Source: Anaerolineae bacterium (GTDB taxonomy: Bacteria > Chloroflexota > Anaerolineae > J036 > Brachytrichaceae). From it: a DNA stretch of 56,014 bases. The notes under the pieces are model-generated. The model made no database searches and was not told the DNA's origin. It was given only the letters and a program-made list of their open reading frames with translations. Below, piece after piece: positions 44,222 through 51,918 of this stretch (its first letter is position 1; every line of letters starts with the position of its first letter). The stretch lies in NCBI GenBank assembly GCA_947476335.1, contig CANJQH010000016.1, positions 1-56,014 on the forward strand. The letters run 5' to 3'. The translations under genes and the position numbers were made by a program.

Positions 44222-45226
44222 TTACAGCTGAAGCACCGTCGCCAGCAACACGAGCAGCACGACGGCACCAAGCATGACGGCAAGTGCGATGAGCGCACCG
44301 GTAGTTTTCGAAGTGGGCGCCACCGATATGCTGCTGCTGCGCGCTAATGTGAGAGGCGCAGCGGACGCAGCCGGGCGCCGCAGAAAGACCCACATCAAAA
44401 ACGCACCGACGGCGGCGATCGGCGAAAAACCGATCATCATCAGAAAGCGTTCATCTGCTGACGAGCCGGCCAGTACGAACGGCGCAATGAAACCAACGAC
44501 AACGAACAGCCCGCCGAAGCTTGCGCCAGTGATGCGGCGCGACGCTGAAGGAGGCGGCCCGGACGGCAACGGTCGCACGGCACGGCGCGCGGGTGCAGGG
44601 GCAACTACAGCGCTGTTCAGCTTCGGCTTTGACTTTGACGACGACGGCGACGACGGCGTTGTCGAATCCGGCAGCAGCGCAGAAAACAAGGAGAGCGCAC
44701 CGACGATGCCAAACGCGATCGGCATGGGCAACACCTCCGTACGCATGTTCGCCGGAACCAGCAGCGGCACCAGCACTGCGAGCGCAAACAGCGTAATGCC
44801 AACGCCGCCAGCGATGCGCACGCGATTGCGACGAAACCATGGCGGAGCCGATGGCGGAGCCGATGACGGAGCCGATGGCGGAGCCGATGACGGAGCCGAT
44901 GACGGAGCCGATGACGGAGCCGATGACGGAGCCGGTGACGGAGCCGGTGACGGAGCCGGTGACGGAGCAACAGCCGGCACAATCACCTCAGATGCAATCG
45001 GCTCAGCCTGCACTGGTGGAATAAATCGAGGATGCGCTTCCACCACAGCGCTCGTGTGCGGAAGCACATCCGCAACCGAACGCGCAAACAAGTCGGCGAT
45101 GCGCTCCGCCGTGCGCTCCGCCAGCACGCCCTGTCCTTCGATTTCGACGCGGACGCGTTGACGGCCGGCGCCAGATTCCACTTCCATCGACAAAGTCAAG
45201 CGAGTGCTCGTCGATTCATTGCTCAT
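44222..45226 (-). CDS. Membrane protein with Ala-Pro-Ser repeat linker
   Basis: Not recognised. The 334-aa product has an N-terminal cytosolic domain (about 1-85; LTLSMEVESGAGRQRVRVEI), a linker of Ala-Pro/Ser repeats (about 88-128) encoded by a 12-bp minisatellite, and four predicted TM segments (VRIAGGVGITLFALAVLVPL, GIVGALSLFSALL, SFGGLFVVVGFIAPFVLAG, LIALAVMLGAVVLLVLLATV). No enzyme motif is visible. GACAAT lies 8 nt before the ATG. Confidence 0.6.
   Translation of the reverse strand: MSNESTSTRLTLSMEVESGAGRQRVRVEIEGQGVLAERTAERIADLFARSVADVLPHTSAVVEAHPRFIPPVQAEPIASEVIVPAVAPSPAPSPAPSPAPSSAPSSAPSSAPSSAPPSAPSSAPPSAPPWFRRNRVRIAGGVGITLFALAVLVPLLVPANMRTEVLPMPIAFGIVGALSLFSALLPDSTTPSSPSSSKSKPKLNSAVVAPAPARRAVRPLPSGPPPSASRRITGASFGGLFVVVGFIAPFVLAGSSADERFLMMIGFSPIAAVGAFLMWVFLRRPAASAAPLTLARSSSISVAPTSKTTGALIALAVMLGAVVLLVLLATVLQL
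44842..44969. repeat. 12-bp minisatellite in a coding region
   Basis: Ten units of GCGGAGCCGATG or variants ACGGAGCCGATG and ACGGAGCCGGTG, plus a partial unit. Unit length keeps the reading frame. Confidence 0.95.
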
Positions 45227-45251
45227 AGGTCGAGATTGTCACATATGTTGC

Positions 45252-45291
45252 GGCTACTCAGGCCAGTCTATTTCCCGACGCGAAATACGCG
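45252..45291. repeat. Family A half copy
   Basis: GGCTACTCAGGCCAGTC followed by TATTTCCCGACGCGAAATACG; no second half. Confidence 0.5.
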
Positions 45292-45310
45292 CAAAATGCT
45301 GTTCTGTGCT

Positions 45311-45358
45311 GCTGAAGCAGCGCGTCGCTGAAGCAGCGCGTCGCTGAAGCAGCGCGTC
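45311..45358. repeat. 16-bp tandem repeat
   Basis: Three exact units of GCTGAAGCAGCGCGTC. Confidence 0.9.
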
Positions 45359-45450
45359 CAAGACGGGTGATGATTGCATGAGCAAAGCGTGGGCAGGTTG
45401 ACGAAGGGCGATGCCGCCCGTAACATTTAACCTCGGTCAAGTCATATCTT

Positions 45451-45456
45451 TACCGT
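45451..45456 (+). promoter_or_regulatory. Candidate -10 of the DtxR/MntR gene (leaderless type)
   Basis: TACCGT ends 10 nt before ATG 45467. Confidence 0.3.
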
Positions 45457-45466
45457 AAGTCAAATC

Positions 45467-46156
45467 ATGAGCACAGCCAAGCACATGCACCGTGAAGCAA
45501 TCGGCGTAAACGATGCCACGCTGCATTATCTGGATATCGTCTATCGCCTGACCTTCAACGGCGAGGCGGCCAACACCAGCGAGATCGCCAAGCGCCTGGG
45601 GGTAACGCCCTCCGGTGCGAGCGTTATGCTGAAGCGGCTGTCAGAGCGAAAGCTGGTGCAACTGACGCCGTACAAAGGTGCAACGCTGACACAGCAGGGC
45701 CGGCGCATCGCGCTGCGCACAATTCGGCGCCACCGTCTGCTGGAAATGTTCCTCGTGCAGGTCATGCATTTCGCGTGGCACGAAGTCGACGAACATGCGC
45801 ACACGCTGGAGACGTCGATCAACGACGCATTCGAAGAACGCATGGACCTGATGCTCGGACATCCGACCCGCTGCCCGCACGGCCACCTGATCCCGGCGCG
45901 CGACGGCACGCTGCCGAAAGTGGTCGACGTGCCGCTGCTCGACATGCCCATCGGCACATCCGGGGTGATACGCTGCGTCGACAGCGACGAGAGCGACCTG
46001 TTGAAATACGTTGGCGAACAGGGCCTGATGCCGGGCACGCAGTTTTCCATGCGCGGCATCGCCCCCTACGGCGGCCCGGTGATGGTGGAAACCGAACACG
46101 GCATATTGTCGCTTGGCCTAGACGTGGCGGGAATCATCTTCGCGGAAATAATCTGA
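45467..46156 (+). CDS. DtxR/MntR-family metal-dependent transcriptional regulator
   Basis: The 229-aa product has an N-terminal winged helix (ANTSEIAKRLGVTPSGASVM then LKRLSERKLVQ), the metal-binding dimerisation domain with RRHRLLEMFLVQVMHFAWHE and HPTRCPHGHLIP, and a C-terminal FeoA/SH3-like domain (PGTQFSMRGIAPYGG). It should repress iron or manganese uptake genes when the metal is bound. The signature residues HEVDEHAHTLE fit either metal, so the effector is open. No transporter gene is adjacent. Confidence 0.85.
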   Translation: MSTAKHMHREAIGVNDATLHYLDIVYRLTFNGEAANTSEIAKRLGVTPSGASVMLKRLSERKLVQLTPYKGATLTQQGRRIALRTIRRHRLLEMFLVQVMHFAWHEVDEHAHTLETSINDAFEERMDLMLGHPTRCPHGHLIPARDGTLPKVVDVPLLDMPIGTSGVIRCVDSDESDLLKYVGEQGLMPGTQFSMRGIAPYGGPVMVETEHGILSLGLDVAGIIFAEII

Positions 46157-46185
46157 GGAAGTTCCAAGCAAAAACCGTGAAAAAC

Positions 46186-46226
46186 AAAACAGACCCGCGC
46201 ATCAAATGATGCGCGGGTCTGTTTTG
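46186..46226. terminator. Bidirectional intrinsic terminator
   Basis: AAAACAGACCCGCGCATCA and its exact complement around an AA loop, with A-run on one side and T-run on the other. Lies between the convergent regulator gene and rpsT and serves both. Confidence 0.9.
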
Positions 46227-46238
46227 TTCCGACGAGGG

Positions 46239-46514
46239 CTACTTTTTCGCCGCGGCGGCCTTGGCGATGGCCTTCATCAGGCGCGACTTGGTGCGTGAGG
46301 CTTTGTTCTTGTGAAACACGCCTTTTCCAGCGGCCTTATCAACGGCGCTGACGGCCTTGATAACCGCGATCTGGGCTCCCGCGATGTCTTTCTTCGCGAG
46401 CAGCTCTTCGGTGTTCTTGACGAAAGTGCGCGAGCGCGAACGATGCAGGCGGTTAAAGATCGCCTTGCGCGCGCTGTTGCGGATACGTTGTTGAGCAGAT
46501 TGTGTATTGGCCAC
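46239..46514 (-). CDS. rpsT: 30S ribosomal protein S20
   Basis: Binds 16S rRNA in the small subunit. The 91-aa product is basic and helical, with SAQQRIRNSARKAIFNRLHR, SRSRTFVKNTEELLAKKD and KNKASRTKSRLMKAIAKAAA, as in all S20 proteins. Start chosen at GTG 46514, with GGAGAG (46519-46524) in ideal position; the frame also offers a TTG four codons upstream, overlapping that Shine-Dalgarno and therefore unlikely. Confidence 0.93.
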   Translation of the reverse strand: MANTQSAQQRIRNSARKAIFNRLHRSRSRTFVKNTEELLAKKDIAGAQIAVIKAVSAVDKAAGKGVFHKNKASRTKSRLMKAIAKAAAAKK

Positions 46515-46613
46515 GGAACTCTCCAAAACCGGCTGCGACAGCCGGAGATATGAACTTGCTGTTTGCGGGTTGGAAGTATAGCAGAGAAGTTCCGAGTGTG
46601 GTAACTTCCAAGA

Positions 46614-47960
46614 ATGCCCAAATCCTCTGCGAAATCCGTCATCCGGCGGCGTTTAAAAAATGGCCTGACCGTAGTGCTGAAGGAGATGCACGCTGCGCCA
46701 GTCATCTCGTTTTGTGTGTGGTACCGCGTCGGCTCGCGCGACGAACACCTCGGCATCACCGGGGCGTCGCACTGGGTCGAACACATGATGTTCAAGGGCA
46801 CGAAGCGTTTCAACGAAACTGAGCTGGACCGCCTCGTCAGCCGCGAGGGTGGTGCGCGCAACGCCTTCACATGGATCGACTTCACGGCTTACTACGAAAC
46901 GATGCCGGCGGACCGTATCGAGCTTGCAATCGATCTGGAGGCCGATCGCATGGTGAACTCACGCTTCGACATGCGCGAGGTGAACAGCGAGCGCACGGTG
47001 ATTCTGAACGAGCGTGAGATGTACGAAAACAGTCCGGGCTTCCGGCTGAACGAAGAAATGCAGGCGGCGGCCTTCCGCGTGCATCCGTACGGCCACGAAG
47101 TGATTGGCCATGTCACCGACCTGCGCAGCATGACACGCGACGACCTGTATGCGCACTATCAGCGTCACTATGCGCCAGGCAACGCCGTCATCACCGTAGC
47201 CGGTGACTTCACAGCGCGCGATATGCTGGCGATGATCGAGAAGTATTTCAGCAAGATCAAGCCGAATGTGGCGACGCCAAAGAAGCGCGCAGCGGTGCGG
47301 CCGCGCATCGTCGAACCGGCGCAGCGCGGCGAGCGCCGCATCATCGTGCGCGGCGAAGGCGAGACGAACTACCTGCAGATGGCATTCCACGCGCCGGCGG
47401 CCGACGATGTGGATTACATGGCGCTCGTCGCACTCGACTCGGTGCTGTGCGGCGCCAGCGGCCTGTCATTTTTTGGCGGTGGCACCAGCAACCGCAGCAG
47501 CCGGCTGAGCAAGGCGCTCGTCGACGGCGGCTACGCGGCGGATATCGGCGGTGGTGTGCTGCCAACAGTGGATCCATTTCTCTACACAATCAGCGGCACA
47601 GTAATGCCGGGCAAGAGCATCGAGGAAATGGAAACGGCAATCTGGGCCGAAATCGAGCGCATTCGCACGCAGCCCGTTGAAAATGCCGAGCTTGAAAAAG
47701 CGCTGAAGCAAACGCGCGCGCAGGTAGCGTTCAGCACCGAAACAGTCACCAACCAGGCCTTCTGGCTCGGCTTCGCCGAAATCATCGACGACCACACATG
47801 GTTCGATACTTTCCTCGAACGGCTCGCTCATGTAACCCGTGAAGATGTACAACGTGTGGCACAGCGCTACCTGACCCGTGACAACGTCACCGTCGGCGCC
47901 TACCTCGGCAGCGGGCCGGCCACCGGCGACGCATCATCCGACGAAGATGCGGACGAATAA
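46614..47960 (+). CDS. M16 family zinc peptidase, catalytic subunit
   Basis: Processing-peptidase family. The 448-aa product has the inverted zinc motif HxxEH as HWVEH (His53, Glu56, His57; the usual form is HFLEH), the third ligand Glu in NSERTVILNE about 75 residues later, and HPYGHEVIGHVTDLRSMT. The C-terminal half is the inactive-fold repeat with KALVDGGYAADIGGG. An acidic tail DEDADE ends it. The next gene encodes the partner lacking the zinc motif, the usual two-subunit arrangement. No signal peptide. Confidence 0.87.
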   Translation: MPKSSAKSVIRRRLKNGLTVVLKEMHAAPVISFCVWYRVGSRDEHLGITGASHWVEHMMFKGTKRFNETELDRLVSREGGARNAFTWIDFTAYYETMPADRIELAIDLEADRMVNSRFDMREVNSERTVILNEREMYENSPGFRLNEEMQAAAFRVHPYGHEVIGHVTDLRSMTRDDLYAHYQRHYAPGNAVITVAGDFTARDMLAMIEKYFSKIKPNVATPKKRAAVRPRIVEPAQRGERRIIVRGEGETNYLQMAFHAPAADDVDYMALVALDSVLCGASGLSFFGGGTSNRSSRLSKALVDGGYAADIGGGVLPTVDPFLYTISGTVMPGKSIEEMETAIWAEIERIRTQPVENAELEKALKQTRAQVAFSTETVTNQAFWLGFAEIIDDHTWFDTFLERLAHVTREDVQRVAQRYLTRDNVTVGAYLGSGPATGDASSDEDADE

Positions 47961-47981
47961 CGCAGGTAAACACGGATTTCG

Positions 47982-48092
47982 TAACTACTCAGGCCGCTCT
48001 ATTTTCCATCGCAAAACGCACGATTCTTCTTCCCTTCGGAAGGAAGAATCGTGCGTTTTGCGGGCTATATCGACGTAGGACTGAGCAGTTAC
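47982..48092. repeat. Family A hairpin repeat, full copy (divergent stem)
   Basis: GTAACTACTCAGG ... CTGAGCAGTTAC. The stem is GCAAAACGCACGATTCTTC with its exact complement; bases differ from other copies on both arms together. Confidence 0.85.
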
Positions 48093-48142
48093 CGGATTTC
48101 AACATATTCCATACGAAGCAGCGAAAGCGTGAAAAAAGCCCT

Positions 48143-49429
48143 ATGCCAAGAAAATCGACAGCCGCCCGCACGGCCACGTCTCTGCCGCACAGCGGCAACG
48201 TCGCGGTCTTCGAATTAAACAACGGCGTGCGCATCATGGCGTACGAAAATTTCTCGACACCCTCGGTGATCGTCAGCGGCTTCCTGCACGCCGGCGCACG
48301 TGACGAAGGCTCTGCCGCCGGGCTGGCCGGATTCACCACCGACTGCATGATGCGCGGCACACGTTCGCATAACTACGAAGCCATTTTCGAGCAGAGCGAA
48401 GCCGTTGGCGCCAGCTTGAGCGTCTCGAGCGGCGTATTCACCAGCGGCTTTTACTCAAAAAGCCTGGCCGAGGATCTGCCGATGATGCTCGATCTGCTGG
48501 CCGAAGTACTGCGCGAACCGACCTTCCCCGAAGCCGAGATCGAACGAGAGCGTTCGGAGTGGCTGACGGAGTTGCAGGAACGCAGCAACAGCACGCGTGC
48601 GATGTCGTCGCTGGCGTTCTACACAGCGGCCTACCCGGAAACGCACCCATTTCACCGTTCGGTGAACGGCTATCCGGAGACTGCGCGCACCATCACGCGC
48701 GACGACGTAGCGCGCTTCCACCGCGAATTCTTCGCACCAGCCGGCCTGACCGTCGTCGTCGTTGGCGCGGTGCATGCAAATGAGGCACGCGACCGTGTGG
48801 CAGCGGCGTTCGGCGACTGGTCGGCGACGCGGCCACAGCGCGCGGAACTGCCACCGGTGCCGGCGCTGCAGGGGCATTTCCGCAAACACATCACCATGGC
48901 TGGCAAGAGCCAGACGAACGTGCTGCTCGGCCATCCCGCTCTGCCGACGACGCACCCCGACTGGCTGAGCTGCGCCCTGATGAACAGCATCCTGGGTCAG
49001 TTCGGAATGTACGGCCGGCTGGGTGAGTCTGTGCGCAAGGAAGAAGGGCTGGTCTATTACATCGGCTCGCACTTCGACGGCGGCATGGCCGAGGGTGCGT
49101 GGACGCTGTCGGCGGGTACCAACCCGGACACGGTGGACCGCGTGGTCGACATCGCTGTGCGCGAAATGCGCCGCATCCGCGACCGCAAAGTCACCGCGCG
49201 CGAACTCGAGGACAACCAGCGTTACTTCATCGGCAGCCTGCCGCTGCAAATGGAGACGAACGAAGGCATCGCCGGCCAAATCATCAGCATGGCGCGCTAC
49301 AACCGGCCGCTCGATCATCTGCTGACCTATCCGGAACGCGTGCGCGCAGTCACTACAGCCGACGTGCAGGCGGCGGCGCGGCGCTGGCTGCACCCGGACG
49401 ACTACGTGCTGATCACGGCCGGGAAATAG
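48143..49429 (+). CDS. M16 family peptidase-like protein, non-catalytic subunit
   Basis: The 428-aa product shares the M16 fold (FELNNGVRIMAYENFSTPSV, FHREFFAPAGLTVVVVGAVH, LGESVRKEEGLVYYIGSHFD) but has AGFTTDCMMRGT where the zinc motif would be, so it should be the structural, substrate-binding partner of the preceding gene. The R and Y residues of the C-terminal RxY-type region (GLVYYIGS) are kept. Separated from its partner by a family A repeat, yet co-directional. Followed by another family A copy 8 bp after the stop. Confidence 0.85.
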   Translation: MPRKSTAARTATSLPHSGNVAVFELNNGVRIMAYENFSTPSVIVSGFLHAGARDEGSAAGLAGFTTDCMMRGTRSHNYEAIFEQSEAVGASLSVSSGVFTSGFYSKSLAEDLPMMLDLLAEVLREPTFPEAEIERERSEWLTELQERSNSTRAMSSLAFYTAAYPETHPFHRSVNGYPETARTITRDDVARFHREFFAPAGLTVVVVGAVHANEARDRVAAAFGDWSATRPQRAELPPVPALQGHFRKHITMAGKSQTNVLLGHPALPTTHPDWLSCALMNSILGQFGMYGRLGESVRKEEGLVYYIGSHFDGGMAEGAWTLSAGTNPDTVDRVVDIAVREMRRIRDRKVTARELEDNQRYFIGSLPLQMETNEGIAGQIISMARYNRPLDHLLTYPERVRAVTTADVQAAARRWLHPDDYVLITAGK

Positions 49430-49437
49430 CACATCAC

Positions 49438-49572
49438 GTCACTACTCGGATCCAGATCGGTATTTCCCACGAAACACGTTATTTTTTTCCTGAGAGGGTG
49501 CCTGAGAGGGTGCCTGGAAAAAGGCGGGAATAGCGTGTTTCGGTTGGAAAACTGGCCGACCTGAGTAGTTGC
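49438..49572. repeat. Family A repeat, full copy with inserted tandem
   Basis: GTCACTACTCGG ... CCTGAGTAGTTGC. The centre is disturbed by two GAGAGGGTGCCT units, so the inner stem is imperfect. Confidence 0.75.
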
Positions 49573-49581
49573 TGCATCATT

Positions 49582-49959
49582 ATGTTGACCACAGGCGTCG
49601 ACCTTGTTCATGTTCATCGACTTGCAGAGGTGCTGGAGCGGCATGGCGAACGATTTCTACGGCGCGTATACACGGCCGAGGAAATCGCCTATTGTGCGGG
49701 CCGGCCGGCGGCGCTTGCTGCGCGCTTTGCCGCGAAGGAAGCCGCGAGCAAAGCGCTGGGCGTAGGCATGCGCGGGCTGAATCCGGCGGGTATTCACTGG
49801 CAAGAGGCAGAAGTACGCAACGACTCATCGGGGCGTCCACAATTGCTGCTGCACGGCTCTGCGGCGCTGCTGGCGCAAAAGCAGGGCTGGCGCGAATGGT
49901 CGCTGTCGCTGGCACACGAGCGCGACATGGCGATCGCATTCGTGACAGCGCTGGGGTGA
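49582..49959 (+). CDS. acpS: Holo-[acyl-carrier-protein] synthase
   Basis: Transfers phosphopantetheine from CoA to apo-ACP; cytosolic trimer. The 125-aa product has TGVDLVHVHRL with the metal Asp near the N-terminus and ALAARFAAKEAASKALG with the metal Glu and Lys. Both motifs and the length are standard. It starts 10 bp after a family A repeat, with no Shine-Dalgarno. The AcpH-like protein at 12.1 kb is its functional opposite. Confidence 0.92.
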   Translation: MLTTGVDLVHVHRLAEVLERHGERFLRRVYTAEEIAYCAGRPAALAARFAAKEAASKALGVGMRGLNPAGIHWQEAEVRNDSSGRPQLLLHGSAALLAQKQGWREWSLSLAHERDMAIAFVTALG

Positions 49960-49971
49960 CGACGAACGACG

Positions 49972-51483
49972 TCAGTTCCCTCCGATCACGATCGCCTGAT
50001 CGAGCACACTCAGCGTAGCGGGCAACTGTACCGGCATGGCGAAGCTGAGTTTGAAGGTCAGCGTCGAGCCGGCATTGACTTCCCAGGGCACCTGCGGCAG
50101 GCTGCTGTTAAGGGCAGCGCGGGCGCCATCGGCGCCGGTCAGCGAGACATCCTGCAGCGAAATAGAGAGTGTGCGGCCCGTGAGATCGGTCAGGTTGCCA
50201 ATGACGTTGATCTCAGCGCCATCGGGCGAGATATTGGCGTTGGCGACGTCGATGCGCAGGCGGGGCTGCGAGGTTGGCGCGGGCGTAGATGTAGGCTGCG
50301 CTTCGGCCTCATAGGGAATCATGACGCGCGCGACATAGGGGCTGTCTGGCAACGTTCGGAAGCTCCATTCGAGCATCGGCCCGACCATGCCGGCCGGCAC
50401 TTCGAACGCCGACGTGAGCGTAAGCGTTTCGCCCTGCTTCACGACACCCTTGTTCCAGCCGAAACCACCGGACGCAATGGCGCCGGGCGGCGAGATTGCG
50501 TAGCGATTGCCCTGTCCATCGACCAGATCGACGGTGAACTGCGCCGTATCGACCATTTCGGTGACGAGGTTGGTCACTTCAAGGTTGACCTGATAGTAAT
50601 TGCGGCCTTCCAGCAAGCCGATGTCTTTGCCGGGGATGATGCCGGCGTCGGTCGCCAGCACGCGCACATCGCCGAGGTTGACGGGTGCGCCCCAGGCGAC
50701 GGCTTCGCCAGGCGTGCCTTCGTCGGTGTAGTCGGCGATCAGCGCATCGCGCGAAACGCCGCTCTGGCCGAGCATGATCAGCGTCATGCGCGGCTTGGAC
50801 TGATCAGCGAGCGTGCTCATGTCTTCAGCCGGCAGCGAGACTTTCTCGGTGACGCGATAGCGTTGCAGGCCGGCGGAGGTATTGAGGCTGATCAGATCAC
50901 CGGGGTTAAGCGAATCGTACAGCGCGCGGTTATCCGTGTTGTTGTACAGGCCGACGACGTAATTCACCATGCTTCCGACGGCCCACCAGGCGGCACGGCG
51001 GTCATTGATGTCATATTGCCAAGCGCCTTCACCATCGACGTGCAGCGCATGCACGACAAAAGATTTGCCGGAAATGTCCATGCGATCCGGGATGGCGGGC
51101 GAAATTGGCGTGCGGTTGACCTGCACGACATTCTGCAGCTGGAAGGCAAGCGGCACCGTTGGCGAGGGAATCGGCGTCGGTGTCGGCTGGGGAAACAACG
51201 AGGCGCCGCGGCCGAAGCTGACGGCAAAAAGCACCAGCGCCACGCAGGCCAGCACACACATGCCGATGAGCGCGGCGAGGCCGATGATGATCAGCAGGCG
51301 TCCTTTCGGCTCGCGCCAGAAATTCGTCAGCCCAGACAATCGTGAAGCGCGACGTGGCCGAACCCGGCGCGTCGTATTGCTGCGCGACTTACGCGGCTCT
51401 TCATCTTCCCAATGGCCGCCCCCGTTATCAGGAGACTGCCATTCATCGTCGTCATCCTGCGATGGCGGTGTGACAGCTGACAT
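49972..51483 (-). CDS. Membrane protein with degenerate sortase-like domain
   Basis: The 503-aa product has a charged cytosolic N-terminus (1-60), one TM segment (about 63-90; LLIIIGLAALIGMCVLACVA), a Pro/Thr linker (FPQPTPTPIPSPTVP), then about 390 outside residues. Residues about 180-245 read like a class E/F-type sortase (LYDSLNPGDLISLNTSAGLQ, then RYRVTEKV) but TLIML stands where TLxTC should be, and no GH is seen, so the domain is predicted inactive. Two beta-sandwich-like domains follow (NYYQVNLEVTNLVTEMVDTA; RLRIDVANANISPDG). Role unknown. TATAAT lies 8 nt before the ATG. Confidence 0.6.
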   Translation of the reverse strand: MSAVTPPSQDDDDEWQSPDNGGGHWEDEEPRKSRSNTTRRVRPRRASRLSGLTNFWREPKGRLLIIIGLAALIGMCVLACVALVLFAVSFGRGASLFPQPTPTPIPSPTVPLAFQLQNVVQVNRTPISPAIPDRMDISGKSFVVHALHVDGEGAWQYDINDRRAAWWAVGSMVNYVVGLYNNTDNRALYDSLNPGDLISLNTSAGLQRYRVTEKVSLPAEDMSTLADQSKPRMTLIMLGQSGVSRDALIADYTDEGTPGEAVAWGAPVNLGDVRVLATDAGIIPGKDIGLLEGRNYYQVNLEVTNLVTEMVDTAQFTVDLVDGQGNRYAISPPGAIASGGFGWNKGVVKQGETLTLTSAFEVPAGMVGPMLEWSFRTLPDSPYVARVMIPYEAEAQPTSTPAPTSQPRLRIDVANANISPDGAEINVIGNLTDLTGRTLSISLQDVSLTGADGARAALNSSLPQVPWEVNAGSTLTFKLSFAMPVQLPATLSVLDQAIVIGGN

Positions 51484-51491
51484 AGAGCGAA

Positions 51492-51497
51492 ATTATA
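51492..51497 (-). promoter_or_regulatory. Candidate -10 of the sortase-like gene (leaderless type)
   Basis: TATAAT on the minus strand, ending 8 nt before the ATG at 51483. Confidence 0.45.
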
Positions 51498-51525
51498 GAC
51501 GGCAGCAGGGGCTGTCCCTTGGCGG

Positions 51526-51707
51526 GGGTGCATTCGCCAAAAGGGGCAAACTTTCGACCGCCGGCGATCGGCACTAATTGGAATTCTCGACACGCGCTAT
51601 CTCCCTCCCCCTTCGGGGGAGGGAGATAGCGCGTGTCGAGGGATTGACCAACGATGGGCCGCACGCGATGGCGGATGACCAAATCGCCCCTTTTGGCGAA
51701 TGCACCC
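51526..51707. mobile_element. Family C element (copy 2), intact
   Basis: 182 bp, with exact terminal repeats GGGTGCATTCGCCAAAAGGG and a perfect 8-bp target duplication CTTGGCGG (51518-51525, 51708-51715). Stem GACACGCGCTATCTCCC pairs with its complement; compared with copy 1, one base has changed on each arm so that pairing is kept. Inserted into a family D copy. Confidence 0.92.
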
Positions 51708-51715
51708 CTTGGCGG

Positions 51716-51910
51716 GACGAAACGGCGGCGGCGGTCACCTGGACAGGGACCGAGGGTCCGGGCTGGGGCAGCGTCTTTTCCGCGGAACATGCGCGCCGGA
51801 GGGGCGGTCGCTTCCCCAGCCCGGGGCGGAGCACCGAAGGGGCGCAAGCCCCGAGTGGTGGCGGCGCAGCGACGCGCGGTCAACGTTTGCCCCAAACGGC
51901 GGAGGCACCC
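51716..51910. mobile_element. Family D element (copy 4), left end lost
   Basis: GACGAAACGGCGGCGG onward matches the D interior; ends in GCCCCAAACGGCGGAGGCACCC. Contains GGACC-GAG-GGTCC. The left terminus is not recognisable beyond the family C insertion. With C it makes up the 435-bp gap 51484-51918. Confidence 0.75.
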
Positions 51911-51918
51911 GTTGGCCG

